From Limimaricola sp027213785 (GTDB lineage Bacteria; Pseudomonadota; Alphaproteobacteria; Rhodobacterales; Rhodobacteraceae), in NCBI RefSeq assembly GCF_050847355.1, contig NZ_CP193755.1, forward strand, positions 1,984,001 to 2,048,000: a stretch of DNA of 64,000 nucleotides, given 5' to 3'. Position 1 is the stretch's first letter, and each line of letters opens with the position of its first letter. This document shows positions 1-8,846 of the stretch, in pieces. Below the pieces are notes generated by a model, which saw only the letters and a program-made list of their open reading frames with translations, was not told the DNA's origin and searched no databases. Both the position numbers and the translations under genes were made by a program.

Positions 1-792
1 GTCCTTCCAGACCGAGACGGTCTGCGTGCCCTGCGCGACGCGGTTGAGCGCGGCGTGGTCGGCGTCCTGACCCGAGACCGGGATGCCGTCCATGCCCTGC
101 GCGGTGAGCGCGGCCACGGCGCCGCCGGCGGTGCCGTCATTCGAGGCGACCACGGCGTCGACCTGGTTGTCCTGCGCGGTCAGGATCTGCTCCATGTTGC
201 GCTGGGCGTTGGCGGGCAGCCAGCCGTCGGTATAGGCCTCGCCGACGATGGTGATGGCGCCGCTGTCGATCGCCTCCTGCAGCACCTCCTGCTGGCCGCC
301 GCGCAGGAAGTCGGCATTGGGATCGGTGGGCGAGCCCTTGATCATCACGTAGTTGCCCTCGGGCGCGGCCTCGAGCACGGCGCGGGCCTGCATTCGGCCC
401 ACCTCGACGTTGTCGAAGGTCAGGTAGAAGGCGCGGTCGTCCTCGATCAGCCGGTCATAGGCGATGACCGGGATGCCTTCGTTGAAGGCGGCGTCCACGG
501 CCGGGCCGATCGCCTGGGTGTCCTGCGCGAGGATGATCAGCGCGTCGACGCCCTGCGCGATCAGGCTCTCGACGTCGGAGAGCTGCTTCGAGGAGGAGGA
601 CTGCGCATCGGCCGAGACGTATTCGGCGCCTGCGGCTTCGAGCGCGGACTTGATCGCGGCCTCGTCGGTCTTCCAGCGCTCTTCCTGGAAGTTGGACCAG
701 CTGACGCCCACGGTCATGCCGTGCTGCTCGGCGATCGCGGTCGTGCTGAAGCCGGCCGTCAGGGCGACGGCGGCCAGAATTGCGTTGCGCAT
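1..792 (-). CDS. xylF: XylF-like sugar ABC transporter substrate-binding protein (3' end cut by window edge)
   Basis: Periplasmic binding protein of the ABC sugar importer family, most like the D-xylose binder XylF. The visible 264 codons start with a signal peptide (about residues 1-21, cleavage after AIA) and continue with a type-1 periplasmic binding fold. Visible hallmarks are VGVSWSNFQEERWKTDE near the N-terminus, the YVSADAQSSSSKQLSDVE stretch, and IAYDRLIEDD. The C-terminus lies beyond position 1. The ATG at 792 is preceded by a strong AGGGAGGA ribosome site. A ROK-family repressor gene is transcribed divergently, the usual arrangement for xylose operons. Membrane and ATPase subunits would be expected left of the window. 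Sugar specificity is inferred from similarity and context; another pentose is possible. Confidence 0.85.
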   Translation of the reverse strand, partial: MRNAILAAVALTAGFSTTAIAEQHGMTVGVSWSNFQEERWKTDEAAIKSALEAAGAEYVSADAQSSSSKQLSDVESLIAQGVDALIILAQDTQAIGPAVDAAFNEGIPVIAYDRLIEDDRAFYLTFDNVEVGRMQARAVLEAAPEGNYVMIKGSPTDPNADFLRGGQQEVLQEAIDSGAITIVGEAYTDGWLPANAQRNMEQILTAQDNQVDAVVASNDGTAGGAVAALTAQGMDGIPVSGQDADHAALNRVAQGTQTVSVWKD

Positions 793-889
793 GGGTATCC
801 TCCCTAAAACATGTCTCCCGTCCCACCGGGATGCCGATCCCCTCCCAGGGACCGGTTGACCGACACAGTCGCATATTTAGTTCGCTTGT

Positions 890-903
890 CAAAATATATT
901 TTG
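890..903. promoter_or_regulatory. Palindromic operator candidate between xylF-like and ROK genes
   Basis: A perfect 14-bp palindrome, CAAAATATATTTTG, sits in the 218-bp gap between the divergent xylF-like gene and the ROK repressor gene. It overlaps a minus-strand TTGACA hexamer (887-892) that could be the -35 box of the xylF-like gene. No convincing -10 box was found at the standard distance. ROK repressors bind AT-rich palindromes, so this is the natural site for the neighbouring regulator. The assignment is inferred. Confidence 0.6.
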
Positions 904-1010
904 CCAAGAGCTGCCCCGAGACGGTAACAATCGATGGCAGGCGCGCCGCATTTCGAGCAAATCGGGAATATCGGCCGGAGGAGGCCTGCAGATAATTCGG
1001 GGATCGAACT

Positions 1011-2276
1011 ATGATCGACGCACAACCGGCGGAGGCGGACGATACCGTGGCCGAACCGCAACAGGGCGTCGGACCGCTGCTGCCCGGCGCGCAGCGCGAG
1101 GCGCGACCGCTGCGGCAACAGATCCTCGAGCATGTCCGCGCCCATGGGCGCACCGCCCGCGCCGATATCAGCCGTGCCCTCGGCGTCAGCGCCGGGTCGG
1201 TCACCACCCTGACCTCGGAGTTGATCGGCCTCGGCCTGCTGCGCGAGGTCGAGAGCGCCGGCGCGGCCCCAACGACGCGGGGCCGACCCCCGGTGGCGCT
1301 CGAGCTGGTCTCGGAGGGTCGGCTCGTCATCGGCATCAAGATCTCCGACGAGCGCAACACCGCCGTGCTGGTCGATTTCTCCGGCGCCATCCTCGCCGAT
1401 GCCGCGCGGCCGGTCCCGCCGAGCCGCCGCACGCTGGACCAGACCTGCCACGAAATCGATGCGCTGATCGAGGCGGTGCTGGCGCAGGCCGGGCGGCCGC
1501 GAGACGAGCTTCTCGCGGTGGGCGTCGGCCTCTCGGGCATGGTCGACCACGAAAGCGGCACCGTGCTCTGGTCGCCGCATCTGGGCCCGGACATGCCGCT
1601 CGGTCCCGAGGCCAGCCGCCGCTTCGGACTGCCGGTGCTGATCGACAACGACGCCAACATGCTCACCCTCGCCGAGCTGTGGTTCGGCGTCGGGCGGCAG
1701 CGCTCGGACTTCGCCGTGGTCACCATCGAGCACGGCGTCGGCATGGGGCTCGTGATCGACAACCGCCTCTATCGCGGCGAACGCGGCATGGGGCTCGAGA
1801 TGGGCCACACCAAGGTGCAGCTCGACGGCGCGCTGTGCCGCTGCGGCAAACGTGGCTGCCTCGAGGCCTATATCGCCGATTACGCTCTGGCCCGCGAGGC
1901 GGCCACGGCGCTGGGCCGGTCGCCGCAGAGCCCGCAGGTGATGCTCGACGCGCTCTATGCCGAGGCCAAGAGCGGCAACCGGGCCGCCCGGTCGATCTTC
2001 AACCGCGCCGGACGCTACCTCGCGCTCGGCCTGTCCAACGTGATCCAGCTGTTCGACCCGGAGCTGGTGATCCTCTCGGGCGAACGGATGCGCTACGACT
2101 ATCTCTACGCCGACGAGGTGCTGTCGGAGATGCGCGAGCTCACCCTCGTCGAGGGGCGCGTCCCGGCCCGGATCGAGATCCACGCTTGGGGCGATCTGGT
2201 CTGGGCCCGCGGCGCGAGCGCGCTGGCGCTGGCCGACGTCACCGGGACGGTGCTCGCCGAGGCGCGCTCGGCATGA
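1011..2276 (+). CDS. ROK-family transcriptional repressor (XylR/NagC type)
   Basis: Sugar-responsive repressor of 421 residues with an N-terminal winged helix-turn-helix (about residues 30-85) and a C-terminal ROK sugar-binding domain. The ROK signature is visible as IDNDAN near residue 210 and the zinc-binding CRCGKRGCLE near residue 276. The length is typical for ROK repressors, not for ROK kinases of about 300 residues. It diverges from a xylF-like gene across a gap with a perfect palindrome, so it probably controls that transporter and itself. The ATG at 1011 has only a weak GGGGA ribosome site. Its stop overlaps the next start (ATGA). The inducing sugar is probably xylose, by context only. 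Confidence 0.85.
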   Translation: MIDAQPAEADDTVAEPQQGVGPLLPGAQREARPLRQQILEHVRAHGRTARADISRALGVSAGSVTTLTSELIGLGLLREVESAGAAPTTRGRPPVALELVSEGRLVIGIKISDERNTAVLVDFSGAILADAARPVPPSRRTLDQTCHEIDALIEAVLAQAGRPRDELLAVGVGLSGMVDHESGTVLWSPHLGPDMPLGPEASRRFGLPVLIDNDANMLTLAELWFGVGRQRSDFAVVTIEHGVGMGLVIDNRLYRGERGMGLEMGHTKVQLDGALCRCGKRGCLEAYIADYALAREAATALGRSPQSPQVMLDALYAEAKSGNRAARSIFNRAGRYLALGLSNVIQLFDPELVILSGERMRYDYLYADEVLSEMRELTLVEGRVPARIEIHAWGDLVWARGASALALADVTGTVLAEARSA

Positions 2277-3817
2277 CGCGGCGGGATCGGCGGACCGGGA
2301 CCGAGATCGGTCGCGCGGGGATCGCGGCGCTCGGACTGACCGCCCTGCTCTCGGCAGGCCCTGCCCCGGCCGGACCGCGCTTCGAGGACCGCTCGGCGGC
2401 GCTTCCCGAACATGTCTATGCGGGCGGTTGGGAGCATTTCGTGGGGGGCGGCGTCGCGGTGTTCGACTGCGACGGCGACGCGCGGCCCGACATCTTCGCC
2501 GCCGGGGGCGAGACCCCGGCACGGCTCATGCGCAACCGCGGCGATCTCACCTTCGATCCCGTGCCCCTGCCCGATCTGCGCGGCACCACCGGGGCCTATC
2601 CGCTCGACGCCGACGCCGATGGCCGACCCGATCTCTTCGTGATGCGCGCCGGTCCGAACCGGCTGCTGCGGGGCCTGGGCGACTGCCGGTTCGAGGATGC
2701 GACCGAGGCCTTGGGGCTGCCCCCGGGCGACGGCTGGACCACCGCCTTCACCGCATGGTGGGAGGCGGATGAGCGCCCGGTGATGGCGATCGGGAATTAC
2801 GTGGATCGCGACGACCCGGAAGGCCCCTTCGAGGCCTGCGACGAGAACGCGATCCTGCGGCCCGGGGCGGATGGCTGGCGCGCCGAGGAACTCGGCCCCG
2901 GCTTCTGCGCGCTGTCGATGCTCGCGGCGCGCGACGCGCGGGGGCGGCGCGCGCTCAGGATCTCCAACGACCGGCACTACTACGTGCGCGGCGGCTTCGA
3001 GCAGATGTGGGACATCGAAGCGCGCCGGTTTCTGGACGAGGCCGATGGCTGGCCCACCGTTTCGCTCTGGGGCATGGGCATCGCCTCGCGCGACCTGACG
3101 GGCGACGGGCGCGACGAGGTGATGCTCACCTCCATGGGCGACCAGCTTCTGCAGCTCGCGCAACAAGATGGCAGCTATGCCGCCGCGCCCTTCTCGATCG
3201 GCTCCTATGCGCAGCGTCCGCATATCGGCGATGACGGCCGCCCCTCGACCGGCTGGCACGCAGAATTCGGCGATATCGACAATGACGGGCGTGCCGACCT
3301 GTTCATAGCCAAGGGCAATGTCGACCAGATGCCCTCCAATGCCATGCGCGACCCCAACAACCTGCTGATGCAGCAGGCTGACGGAACTTTCACCGAGACC
3401 TCGGTCGAGGCAGGGATCGCCACCACCGAGCGGTCGCGTGGCGCCGCGCTCGCCGATTTCGACGGCGACGGGCGGCTCGACCTCGTGGTTCTCAACCGCC
3501 GCGCGCCGATGGAGCTTTGGCGCAATGCGAGCGAGGGCACCGGCCACTGGCTCGGCCTCGATCTGCGCCAACCCGGCGGCAACCGGTTCGCCATCGGCGC
3601 GGTAGTGACGGTCGAGACGAAAGCGGGCCGGCAGGCGCTGCAAAGGACCATCGGCGGCGGCCATGCAGGTGGACAGCTCGGGCCGCTCCATGTCGGGCTG
3701 GGTGCCGCCAAGCGCGCGCGGGTCAGCGTCGAATGGCCCGACGGCGCGATCACGGGCCCGCACGAGGTAGAGGGGGACCGCATCGTCACACTGGACCGCG
3801 CCGCCCTGCCCGGCTGA
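2273..3817 (+). CDS. Exported FG-GAP/VCBS-repeat protein with ASPIC/UnbV domain (CRTAC1-like)
   Basis: Predicted exported protein of 514 residues. An N-terminal signal sequence (about 15-35) is followed by several Ca-binding-loop-like FG-GAP motifs: DCDGDARPDIF, DADADGRPDLF, DLTGDGRDEV, DIDNDGRADLF and DFDGDGRLDLV. The C-terminal third looks like an ASPIC/UnbV domain (GNRFAIGAVVTVET, then VEWPDGAITG). Such proteins form beta-propellers, but their role is poorly defined. The start was chosen as the ATG at 2273, overlapping the ROK repressor stop by four bases, so the two genes are probably co-translated. An upstream extension of the frame lies inside the repressor gene and was ignored. A function in sugar metabolism is not supported by the sequence. 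Confidence 0.8.
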   Translation: MTRRDRRTGTEIGRAGIAALGLTALLSAGPAPAGPRFEDRSAALPEHVYAGGWEHFVGGGVAVFDCDGDARPDIFAAGGETPARLMRNRGDLTFDPVPLPDLRGTTGAYPLDADADGRPDLFVMRAGPNRLLRGLGDCRFEDATEALGLPPGDGWTTAFTAWWEADERPVMAIGNYVDRDDPEGPFEACDENAILRPGADGWRAEELGPGFCALSMLAARDARGRRALRISNDRHYYVRGGFEQMWDIEARRFLDEADGWPTVSLWGMGIASRDLTGDGRDEVMLTSMGDQLLQLAQQDGSYAAAPFSIGSYAQRPHIGDDGRPSTGWHAEFGDIDNDGRADLFIAKGNVDQMPSNAMRDPNNLLMQQADGTFTETSVEAGIATTERSRGAALADFDGDGRLDLVVLNRRAPMELWRNASEGTGHWLGLDLRQPGGNRFAIGAVVTVETKAGRQALQRTIGGGHAGGQLGPLHVGLGAAKRARVSVEWPDGAITGPHEVEGDRIVTLDRAALPG

Positions 3818-3854
3818 GCTTGCCACCGCCGCGCCCGACGCTAGGCTCGCGGCC

Positions 3855-4607
3855 ATGAGCACACGCAGCTACGCCATCGGCGACATTCACGGCCACCCGG
3901 AGAAACTCCGCGCGGCGCATGACCTCATCGCGGCCGACCGGGACCGGACCGGCGACGGTGAAAGCCCGGTGATCCATTTGGGCGATCTCACCGATCGCGG
4001 CCCCGACAGCCGGGGCGTGATCGAGATGTTGATCGAGGGCATCGCGGCCGGCGCGCCGTGGATCGTCCTGTTGGGCAATCACGACCGGATGTTTCACCGC
4101 TTCCTCAACGATCCCGATTGGCACGATCCGGGGTTACGCGAGGATCTCGGCTGGCTCGATCCGAGGCTGGGCGGCGACACCACGCTCGAAAGCTACGGCG
4201 TGGCACCGGTGGCGGGGCGCGATCTCTACGAGGTGCATCGCGAGGCCGTGGCGAAGGTGCCCCGCGCGCATCGCGACTTTGTCGCCGCGCTGCCGCTCAC
4301 CCATTCACGCGGGGAGGTGCTTTTCGTTCATGCGGGCATCCGCCCCGGCGTCGCCCTCGCCGACCAGACCGAGGACGACCTCGTCTGGATCCGCAAGGGC
4401 TGGCTCGAGGATGGCCGCGATCACGGCCCGCTGGTGGTGCATGGCCACACCGCGCTCGAACGTCCCCGCCATTTCGGCAACCGGGTCGATCTCGACGGCG
4501 GCGCGGCCTATGGGCGGCCGCTGGCGGCGGCGGTGATCGAGGGACGCGAGGTGTCGCTGCTGACGCCCGCTGGCCGGACGCCGCTGCGCCCCGAACCCGA
4601 GGCCTAG
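3855..4607 (+). CDS. Calcineurin-like metallophosphoesterase (PPP-family type)
   Basis: Cytoplasmic metallophosphatase of 250 residues. The metal-binding motifs are all present near the N-terminus: GDIHG at about residues 8-12, GDLTDRG at about 43-49, and GNHDR at about 74-78. Further His residues (FVHAGI and VHGHT) supply the rest of a dinuclear metal site. The family includes bacterial PPP-type protein phosphatases and Ap4A hydrolases; the substrate cannot be told from the sequence. The stop codon overlaps the tail of the convergent Rid-family gene. It stands apart from the sugar genes on its left by 37 bases. Confidence 0.8.
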   Translation: MSTRSYAIGDIHGHPEKLRAAHDLIAADRDRTGDGESPVIHLGDLTDRGPDSRGVIEMLIEGIAAGAPWIVLLGNHDRMFHRFLNDPDWHDPGLREDLGWLDPRLGGDTTLESYGVAPVAGRDLYEVHREAVAKVPRAHRDFVAALPLTHSRGEVLFVHAGIRPGVALADQTEDDLVWIRKGWLEDGRDHGPLVVHGHTALERPRHFGNRVDLDGGAAYGRPLAAAVIEGREVSLLTPAGRTPLRPEPEA

Positions 4608-5002
4608 CGCGGGATCGCCGCCGTCGCCTCGATCTCGACCAGCGCCTCGTCCTCGACGAGGCCCGCGACGATCACCATGGTCATCGCCGGGAAATGCCGC
4701 CCCAGCACCCGGCGATAGGCTTGCCCCACCTCCTTTTGCCGCGCGAGATATTCGCTCTTGTCGGTGACGAACCATGTCAGCCGGGTGATGTGCTCGGCCT
4801 TGCCGCCCGCCGCCTCGACCACCGCGAGGATGTTGCGCAGCGCCTGTTCCATCTGGCCGATGAAATCATGCGTTTCGAACACCTGGTTTTCGGTCCAGCC
4901 GATCTGGCCGCCGACGAAGAGATGCCCCTCTGGCGTCATCACGCCGTTCGCATAGCCCTTGGCGGGCGCCCAGCCTTCGGGGTGGATGATCTCATGTCCC
5001 AT
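4604..5002 (-). CDS. RidA/YjgF-family protein lacking the usual active-site arginine
   Basis: Small Rid-superfamily protein of 132 residues, last gene of the long aromatic-catabolism operon. The fold is clear from VGGQIGW near residue 30, HITRLTWFVTD near 71-81 and ALVEIEATA near the C-terminus. Classical RidA enamine/imine deaminases carry an arginine in a PARS motif; here the equivalent positions read PAMT, so the arginine is replaced by methionine. That places the protein in one of the other Rid subfamilies, and classical 2-aminoacrylate deaminase activity is doubtful. The start overlaps the thioesterase gene by 11 bases. A role in processing an amino-substituted CoA intermediate is possible but is only inference. 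Confidence 0.8.
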   Translation of the reverse strand: MGHEIIHPEGWAPAKGYANGVMTPEGHLFVGGQIGWTENQVFETHDFIGQMEQALRNILAVVEAAGGKAEHITRLTWFVTDKSEYLARQKEVGQAYRRVLGRHFPAMTMVIVAGLVEDEALVEIEATAAIPR

Positions 5003-5447
5003 GCGGGGCCTCTCCTTCGGTCTGTTCTGTCGCGCCCGTCCGGGCGATGTCTTCCTCGATCGGTCCGCGCAGCGCGTCGGGCCAGCGCGCCGGCCGCCCC
5101 GTCGCCTGCGCGACATGGACCAGCGTGAAATCGGCGCGCAGCCGCGCCTCGCCATTGCTGGAGATGTCGATCTCCAGATCGAGGCTGGAACGCCCGACAC
5201 GCAGCGGCCTGAGCCGCAGCTCCAGCGGATCGCCGATCCGGCTCGGCGCGGTGAAGCGCACCTCGCAGCGCGCAGTCGGCACGGCAAAGCCGCCATCGAC
5301 GTGGATCGCCCCGAAACTGCGGCCGAGACGCTCCTCGAACCAGTCCTCGATGCAGGCGTTCAGCATCTCGAAATAGCGCGGGTAGAAGACGATCCCCGCC
5401 GGGTCGCAATGCTCGAACCGCACCTTGCGCGTGGTGGTGAAGACCAT
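4992..5447 (-). CDS. 4-hydroxybenzoyl-CoA thioesterase-type hotdog acyl-CoA thioesterase
   Basis: Single hotdog-domain thioesterase of 151 residues. The N-terminal motif FEHCDPAGIVFYPRYFEML contains the aspartate that is catalytic in 4-hydroxybenzoyl-CoA thioesterases. It lies downstream of the livF-type gene, with 4 bases between them, and overlaps the Rid-family gene. In aromatic CoA operons such enzymes release stalled acyl-CoA intermediates so that free CoA is not trapped. The start ATG at 5447 was chosen because it gives the normal family N-terminus; the frame is open further upstream but into livF. Confidence 0.8.
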   Translation of the reverse strand: MVFTTTRKVRFEHCDPAGIVFYPRYFEMLNACIEDWFEERLGRSFGAIHVDGGFAVPTARCEVRFTAPSRIGDPLELRLRPLRVGRSSLDLEIDISSNGEARLRADFTLVHVAQATGRPARWPDALRGPIEEDIARTGATEQTEGEAPHGT

Positions 5448-5451
5448 CGCC

Positions 5452-6141
5452 TCACACTCCCAGATATTGCTGCGCGAGATCACCCGAGAGCGCCGCAGGC
5501 GCGCCGTGCCAGACATCGCGGCCGCGCTCGAGCACCACGCAGTCATCGGCCACCGTCGCCAGTTCGCGCAGCGACTTGTCGACCACGAGGATCGACTGGC
5601 CCTGCGTCTTCAATTCGCGGATCGCGGCCCAGATCTCGGCCCGCACCACCGGTGCCAGCCCCTCGGTCGCCTCGTCGAGGATCAGGAGCTTCGGGTTGGT
5701 CATCAGCGCGCGGCCGATCACCAGCATCTGCTGCTCGCCCCCCGACAGCGTCTCGGCGCGCTGCCCGGCCCGCTCGGCAAGGCGCGGGAACAGCGCACAG
5801 ACCCGCGCCATCGTCCATTCGCCGCGCCGCGCGGCGGCCATCAAGTTCTCGCGCACCGTGAGCCCGGCAAAGGCGCGGCGGCCTTCCGGCACGAGGCCCA
5901 GGCCGAGCCGCGCCGCGCGGTGCGAGGGCAGCCGCGACAGGTCCTGCCCGGCGAAGGCGATGCGCCCCGAATTGGCCGCCATCATTCGGGTGATGCAGGC
6001 GATGGTGGTGGTCTTGCCCATGCCGTTGCGGCCCATCAGAGCCAGCGCGCAGCCCTCCTTCAGCGTGAAGGAGACGCCGAACAGCGCTTGGCTCGCACCG
6101 TAGGAGGCGCAGAGATCCTCGACTTCCAGAAGCGCGTTCAT
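5452..6141 (-). CDS. livF: Branched-chain amino acid-type ABC transporter ATP-binding protein LivF
   Basis: Cytoplasmic ATPase subunit of a Liv/HAAT-type importer, 229 residues. Walker A is GRNGMGKTT near residue 37, the ABC signature is LSGGEQQM near 132, and Walker B is LLILDEATEG near 153. The start overlaps the livG stop (ATGA). It works with LivG on a LivHM membrane dimer. The context suggests an aromatic substrate such as tryptophan, kynurenine or anthranilate, not leucine. Confidence 0.9.
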   Translation of the reverse strand: MNALLEVEDLCASYGASQALFGVSFTLKEGCALALMGRNGMGKTTTIACITRMMAANSGRIAFAGQDLSRLPSHRAARLGLGLVPEGRRAFAGLTVRENLMAAARRGEWTMARVCALFPRLAERAGQRAETLSGGEQQMLVIGRALMTNPKLLILDEATEGLAPVVRAEIWAAIRELKTQGQSILVVDKSLRELATVADDCVVLERGRDVWHGAPAALSGDLAQQYLGV

Positions 6142-6887
6142 GCCTCTTCCCCCAGATAGACCCGCTGCACTTCCGGGTCGGCCCGGATCTCGTCCGGCGT
6201 GCCGGTGGCGACGACGCGGCCATAGACCAGCACCGACACCCGGTCCGAGAGCCGGAACACCGCGTCCATGTCATGCTCGACCAGTAGGATCGGCGCGCGG
6301 TGACGCAACCCGTCGAGCAGGTCGCCCAAGGCCCGAGCGCCCTCGGTGCCCATCCCGGCCATCGGCTCGTCGAGCAGAAACAGCCGCGGCCGGAGCGCCA
6401 GCGCCATCGCGATCTCGAGCTTCCGCCGCTCGCCATGCGCCAGCGCCGCCGCGGGCACGTCCTCGCGCCCCGTGAGGCCGGCCTGCGCGATGCAGTCGCG
6501 CGCGGGATCGAGGAGCGCGGCGTCGCGCATCACCGGGCGGAAGAAGCGGAATGTCGCCCCCGACGCACCCTGCACGGCCAGCACCACGTTCTGCAGCACC
6601 GTGAACTCGGACGCGACCGAGGACACCTGGAAGCTGCGCGCCATGCCCGACCGCGCCCGCCCGGCCGCGTCGACGCCCGACAGGCTGCGCCCGTCGAGCC
6701 GGATCTCGCCCGCATCCTGTGCGATCTCGCCCGAGATCTGCTTGATCAGCGTCGACTTGCCCGCCCCGTTCGGCCCGATCAACGCATGGATCTCGCCCGG
6801 GCGCAGGTCGAGCGACACGTCGTCGGTGGCCTTCAGCGCGCCGAAGCTCTTCGACAGGCCGCGGATGTCGAGGATCGGATCAGCCAT
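6138..6887 (-). CDS. livG: Branched-chain amino acid-type ABC transporter ATP-binding protein LivG
   Basis: Second ATPase subunit of the Liv-type importer, 249 residues. Walker A reads GPNGAGKST near residue 38, and Walker B reads LFLLDEPMAGMG. The signature region is AALAHGERRKLEIAMAL, where the usual LSGG is changed to LAHGE, as is common in LivG. The ATG at 6887 gives the standard family N-terminus (MADPILDIRGLSKSFG) and overlaps the livM end by eight bases. The longer open frame upstream runs through livM and is not used. Confidence 0.9.
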   Translation of the reverse strand: MADPILDIRGLSKSFGALKATDDVSLDLRPGEIHALIGPNGAGKSTLIKQISGEIAQDAGEIRLDGRSLSGVDAAGRARSGMARSFQVSSVASEFTVLQNVVLAVQGASGATFRFFRPVMRDAALLDPARDCIAQAGLTGREDVPAAALAHGERRKLEIAMALALRPRLFLLDEPMAGMGTEGARALGDLLDGLRHRAPILLVEHDMDAVFRLSDRVSVLVYGRVVATGTPDEIRADPEVQRVYLGEEA

Positions 6888-7908
6888 GTTTTCTGCCCCC
6901 CGCGAGGAATCCGATGACGCCGCCGCGCGCAAACAGCACGACGCCCAGGAGCAGCAGCCCGAAGAAGAACTGCCAGTGATCGCTGACCCCGCCCAGCAGG
7001 TGTTCGAGCGCGATGTAGAGCCCGGCACCCGCCAGCGGCGCGAAGAGCCGCCCGGTGCCACCGAGGATCAGGAACACCAGCAACTCGCCCGACAGGTGCC
7101 ATGACAGCATCGAGGGGCTGACGAAGCGGTTGAGGTCGGCATAGAGCGCACCGGCCAGCGCCGTGATCGCGCCCGAGATGACGAAGGCCACCAGCAGCAC
7201 CCCGCCGGGACGGATGCCCACCGCCATCAGCCGCTGCCGGTTCTGCCGCGCCGCCTGAAGCGCGAGACCGAAGCGCGAGCGCGCCAGCATGGCGATCAGG
7301 CCCAGCACCGCCAGCAGCAACGCGACGACGAGTCCGAAGAACTGGATCGGGTCGAGCGTGTTCAGCCCCGGAAAGCCGTTGCGCACGTAGATCGGCAGCC
7401 CGTCCTCGCCGCCATAGGCGGGCCATGAAATGGCGAAGTAGAAGATCATCTGCCCGAAGGCCAAGGTGATCATGATGAAGTAGACGCCGGTGGTCCGCAG
7501 GGACAGCGCGCCGATCACCGCCGCGGCCAGCGCGCCCACCGCCATGGCCACCAGCCAGATCACCGGCATCGAGGTGGTGCCCTCGAACAGCACCGGCCAT
7601 TCGAACATGGGCGTGTAGTTCAGCGCGTGATGCGCGAGGATGCCGGCGGTGTAGCCCCCCAAGCCGAAATAGGCGGCGTGGCCGAAGGAGACGAGCCCGC
7701 CGAAGCCCAGCACGAGGTTCAGCCCGGCGCCGGCGATGGCGAGGATCGCCACCTTGGTCGCCAGCGTCACGAGGAAGGTCTCGCCCATCGCCCAGGCGCC
7801 GAGGCCGAAGCCGATCAGCCCGAGCGCCAGCGCGGCGTTGACGATCTGCGCGCGTGCCATGCGCCCTCCCCGCCCCGTAGGCGCCGCCGTGATCTCCGCC
7901 GCGCTCAT
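6880..7908 (-). CDS. livM: Branched-chain amino acid-type ABC transporter permease LivM
   Basis: Inner-membrane permease of 342 residues with eight or more hydrophobic segments. The family motif region GAGLNLVLGFGGLVSFGHAAYFG is at about residues 60-82. It pairs with LivH to form the channel. The ATG at 7908 overlaps the livH stop (ATGA), and the 3' end overlaps livG by eight bases. This tight packing argues for translational coupling of the livHMGF block. Confidence 0.9.
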   Translation of the reverse strand: MSAAEITAAPTGRGGRMARAQIVNAALALGLIGFGLGAWAMGETFLVTLATKVAILAIAGAGLNLVLGFGGLVSFGHAAYFGLGGYTAGILAHHALNYTPMFEWPVLFEGTTSMPVIWLVAMAVGALAAAVIGALSLRTTGVYFIMITLAFGQMIFYFAISWPAYGGEDGLPIYVRNGFPGLNTLDPIQFFGLVVALLLAVLGLIAMLARSRFGLALQAARQNRQRLMAVGIRPGGVLLVAFVISGAITALAGALYADLNRFVSPSMLSWHLSGELLVFLILGGTGRLFAPLAGAGLYIALEHLLGGVSDHWQFFFGLLLLGVVLFARGGVIGFLAGGRKHG

Positions 7909-8825
7909 GCCCGCGCTCCGAACAACCCGCCGGGTTTCACGATCAGCACCAGCGCCATGAGGATGTAGATCGCCATCGAGGCCAGCGCCGCGCCAACGCT
8001 CGTCGCCGCCGAGGTCTCCATGAAGAGATCGAAGATCGATGGTAGCAGCACCCGGCCCATCGTGTCGGTGAGCCCGACCAGCAGCGCGCCGACCAGCGCG
8101 CCCTTGATCGAGCCGATGCCGCCGATGACGATCACCACGAAGGCGAGGATCAGCACCGGCTCGCCCATGCCGACCTGCACCGACTGGATCGTACCGACCA
8201 GCGCGCCCGCCATTCCCGCCAGCGCCGCGCCAAGCGCGAAGACCAGCGTGTAGAGGCGGCCGATATCGACGCCCAGCGCCGCGATCATCTCGCGGTCGGC
8301 TTCGCCCGCGCGGACCTGCACGCCGATCCGGGTCTTGCCGATCAGCAGGAACAGCCCCACCGCCACGAGAAGCCCGGCGCCGATGATGGCGAGGCGAAAC
8401 AGCGAATACTGGATGCCGCCCGGCAGGGTCACGCTGCCCGACAAGCTGGGCGGCACGTTGAGATAGAGCGGAAAGGAGCCGTAGAGCCAGCGCGTGCCTT
8501 CCGAGAAGATCAGGATCAGCGCGAATGTGGCGAGCACCTGGTCGAGATGGTCGCGGCGGTAGAGCCTGCGGATCACCGCCACCTCGACGATCGCACCCGC
8601 CGCCGCGGCCGCCGCGATCGAGGCGGCGAGGCCGAGCCAGAAGGAGCCGGTGGCCGCTGCCACGCCCGCGCAGGCGAAGGCGCCGATCATGTAGAGCGAG
8701 CCATGCGCGAGGTTGATCAGCCCCATCACGCCGAAAACCAGCGTGAGACCGGCGGCCATCAGGAACAGCATCAGCCCGGACTGAAGCCCGTTCAGCAGCT
8801 GCTCTATCAGCAATAACATCGACAT
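7905..8825 (-). CDS. livH: Branched-chain amino acid-type ABC transporter permease LivH
   Basis: Inner-membrane permease of 306 residues. The N-terminus has the typical LivH features: a first helix around residues 5-30 (LNGLQSGLMLFLMAAGLTLVFG) followed by GLINLAHGSLYMIGAF. Two in-frame ATG codons lie at 8825 and 8819, neither with a strong ribosome site, so the exact start is uncertain by two residues. It is separated from the upstream binding-protein gene by 54 bases that contain a strong hairpin, probably to set subunit stoichiometry. Confidence 0.9.
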   Translation of the reverse strand: MSMLLLIEQLLNGLQSGLMLFLMAAGLTLVFGVMGLINLAHGSLYMIGAFACAGVAAATGSFWLGLAASIAAAAAAGAIVEVAVIRRLYRRDHLDQVLATFALILIFSEGTRWLYGSFPLYLNVPPSLSGSVTLPGGIQYSLFRLAIIGAGLLVAVGLFLLIGKTRIGVQVRAGEADREMIAALGVDIGRLYTLVFALGAALAGMAGALVGTIQSVQVGMGEPVLILAFVVIVIGGIGSIKGALVGALLVGLTDTMGRVLLPSIFDLFMETSAATSVGAALASMAIYILMALVLIVKPGGLFGARA

Positions 8826-8846
8826 CGGCTCGCTTTCGTCAGGGAT

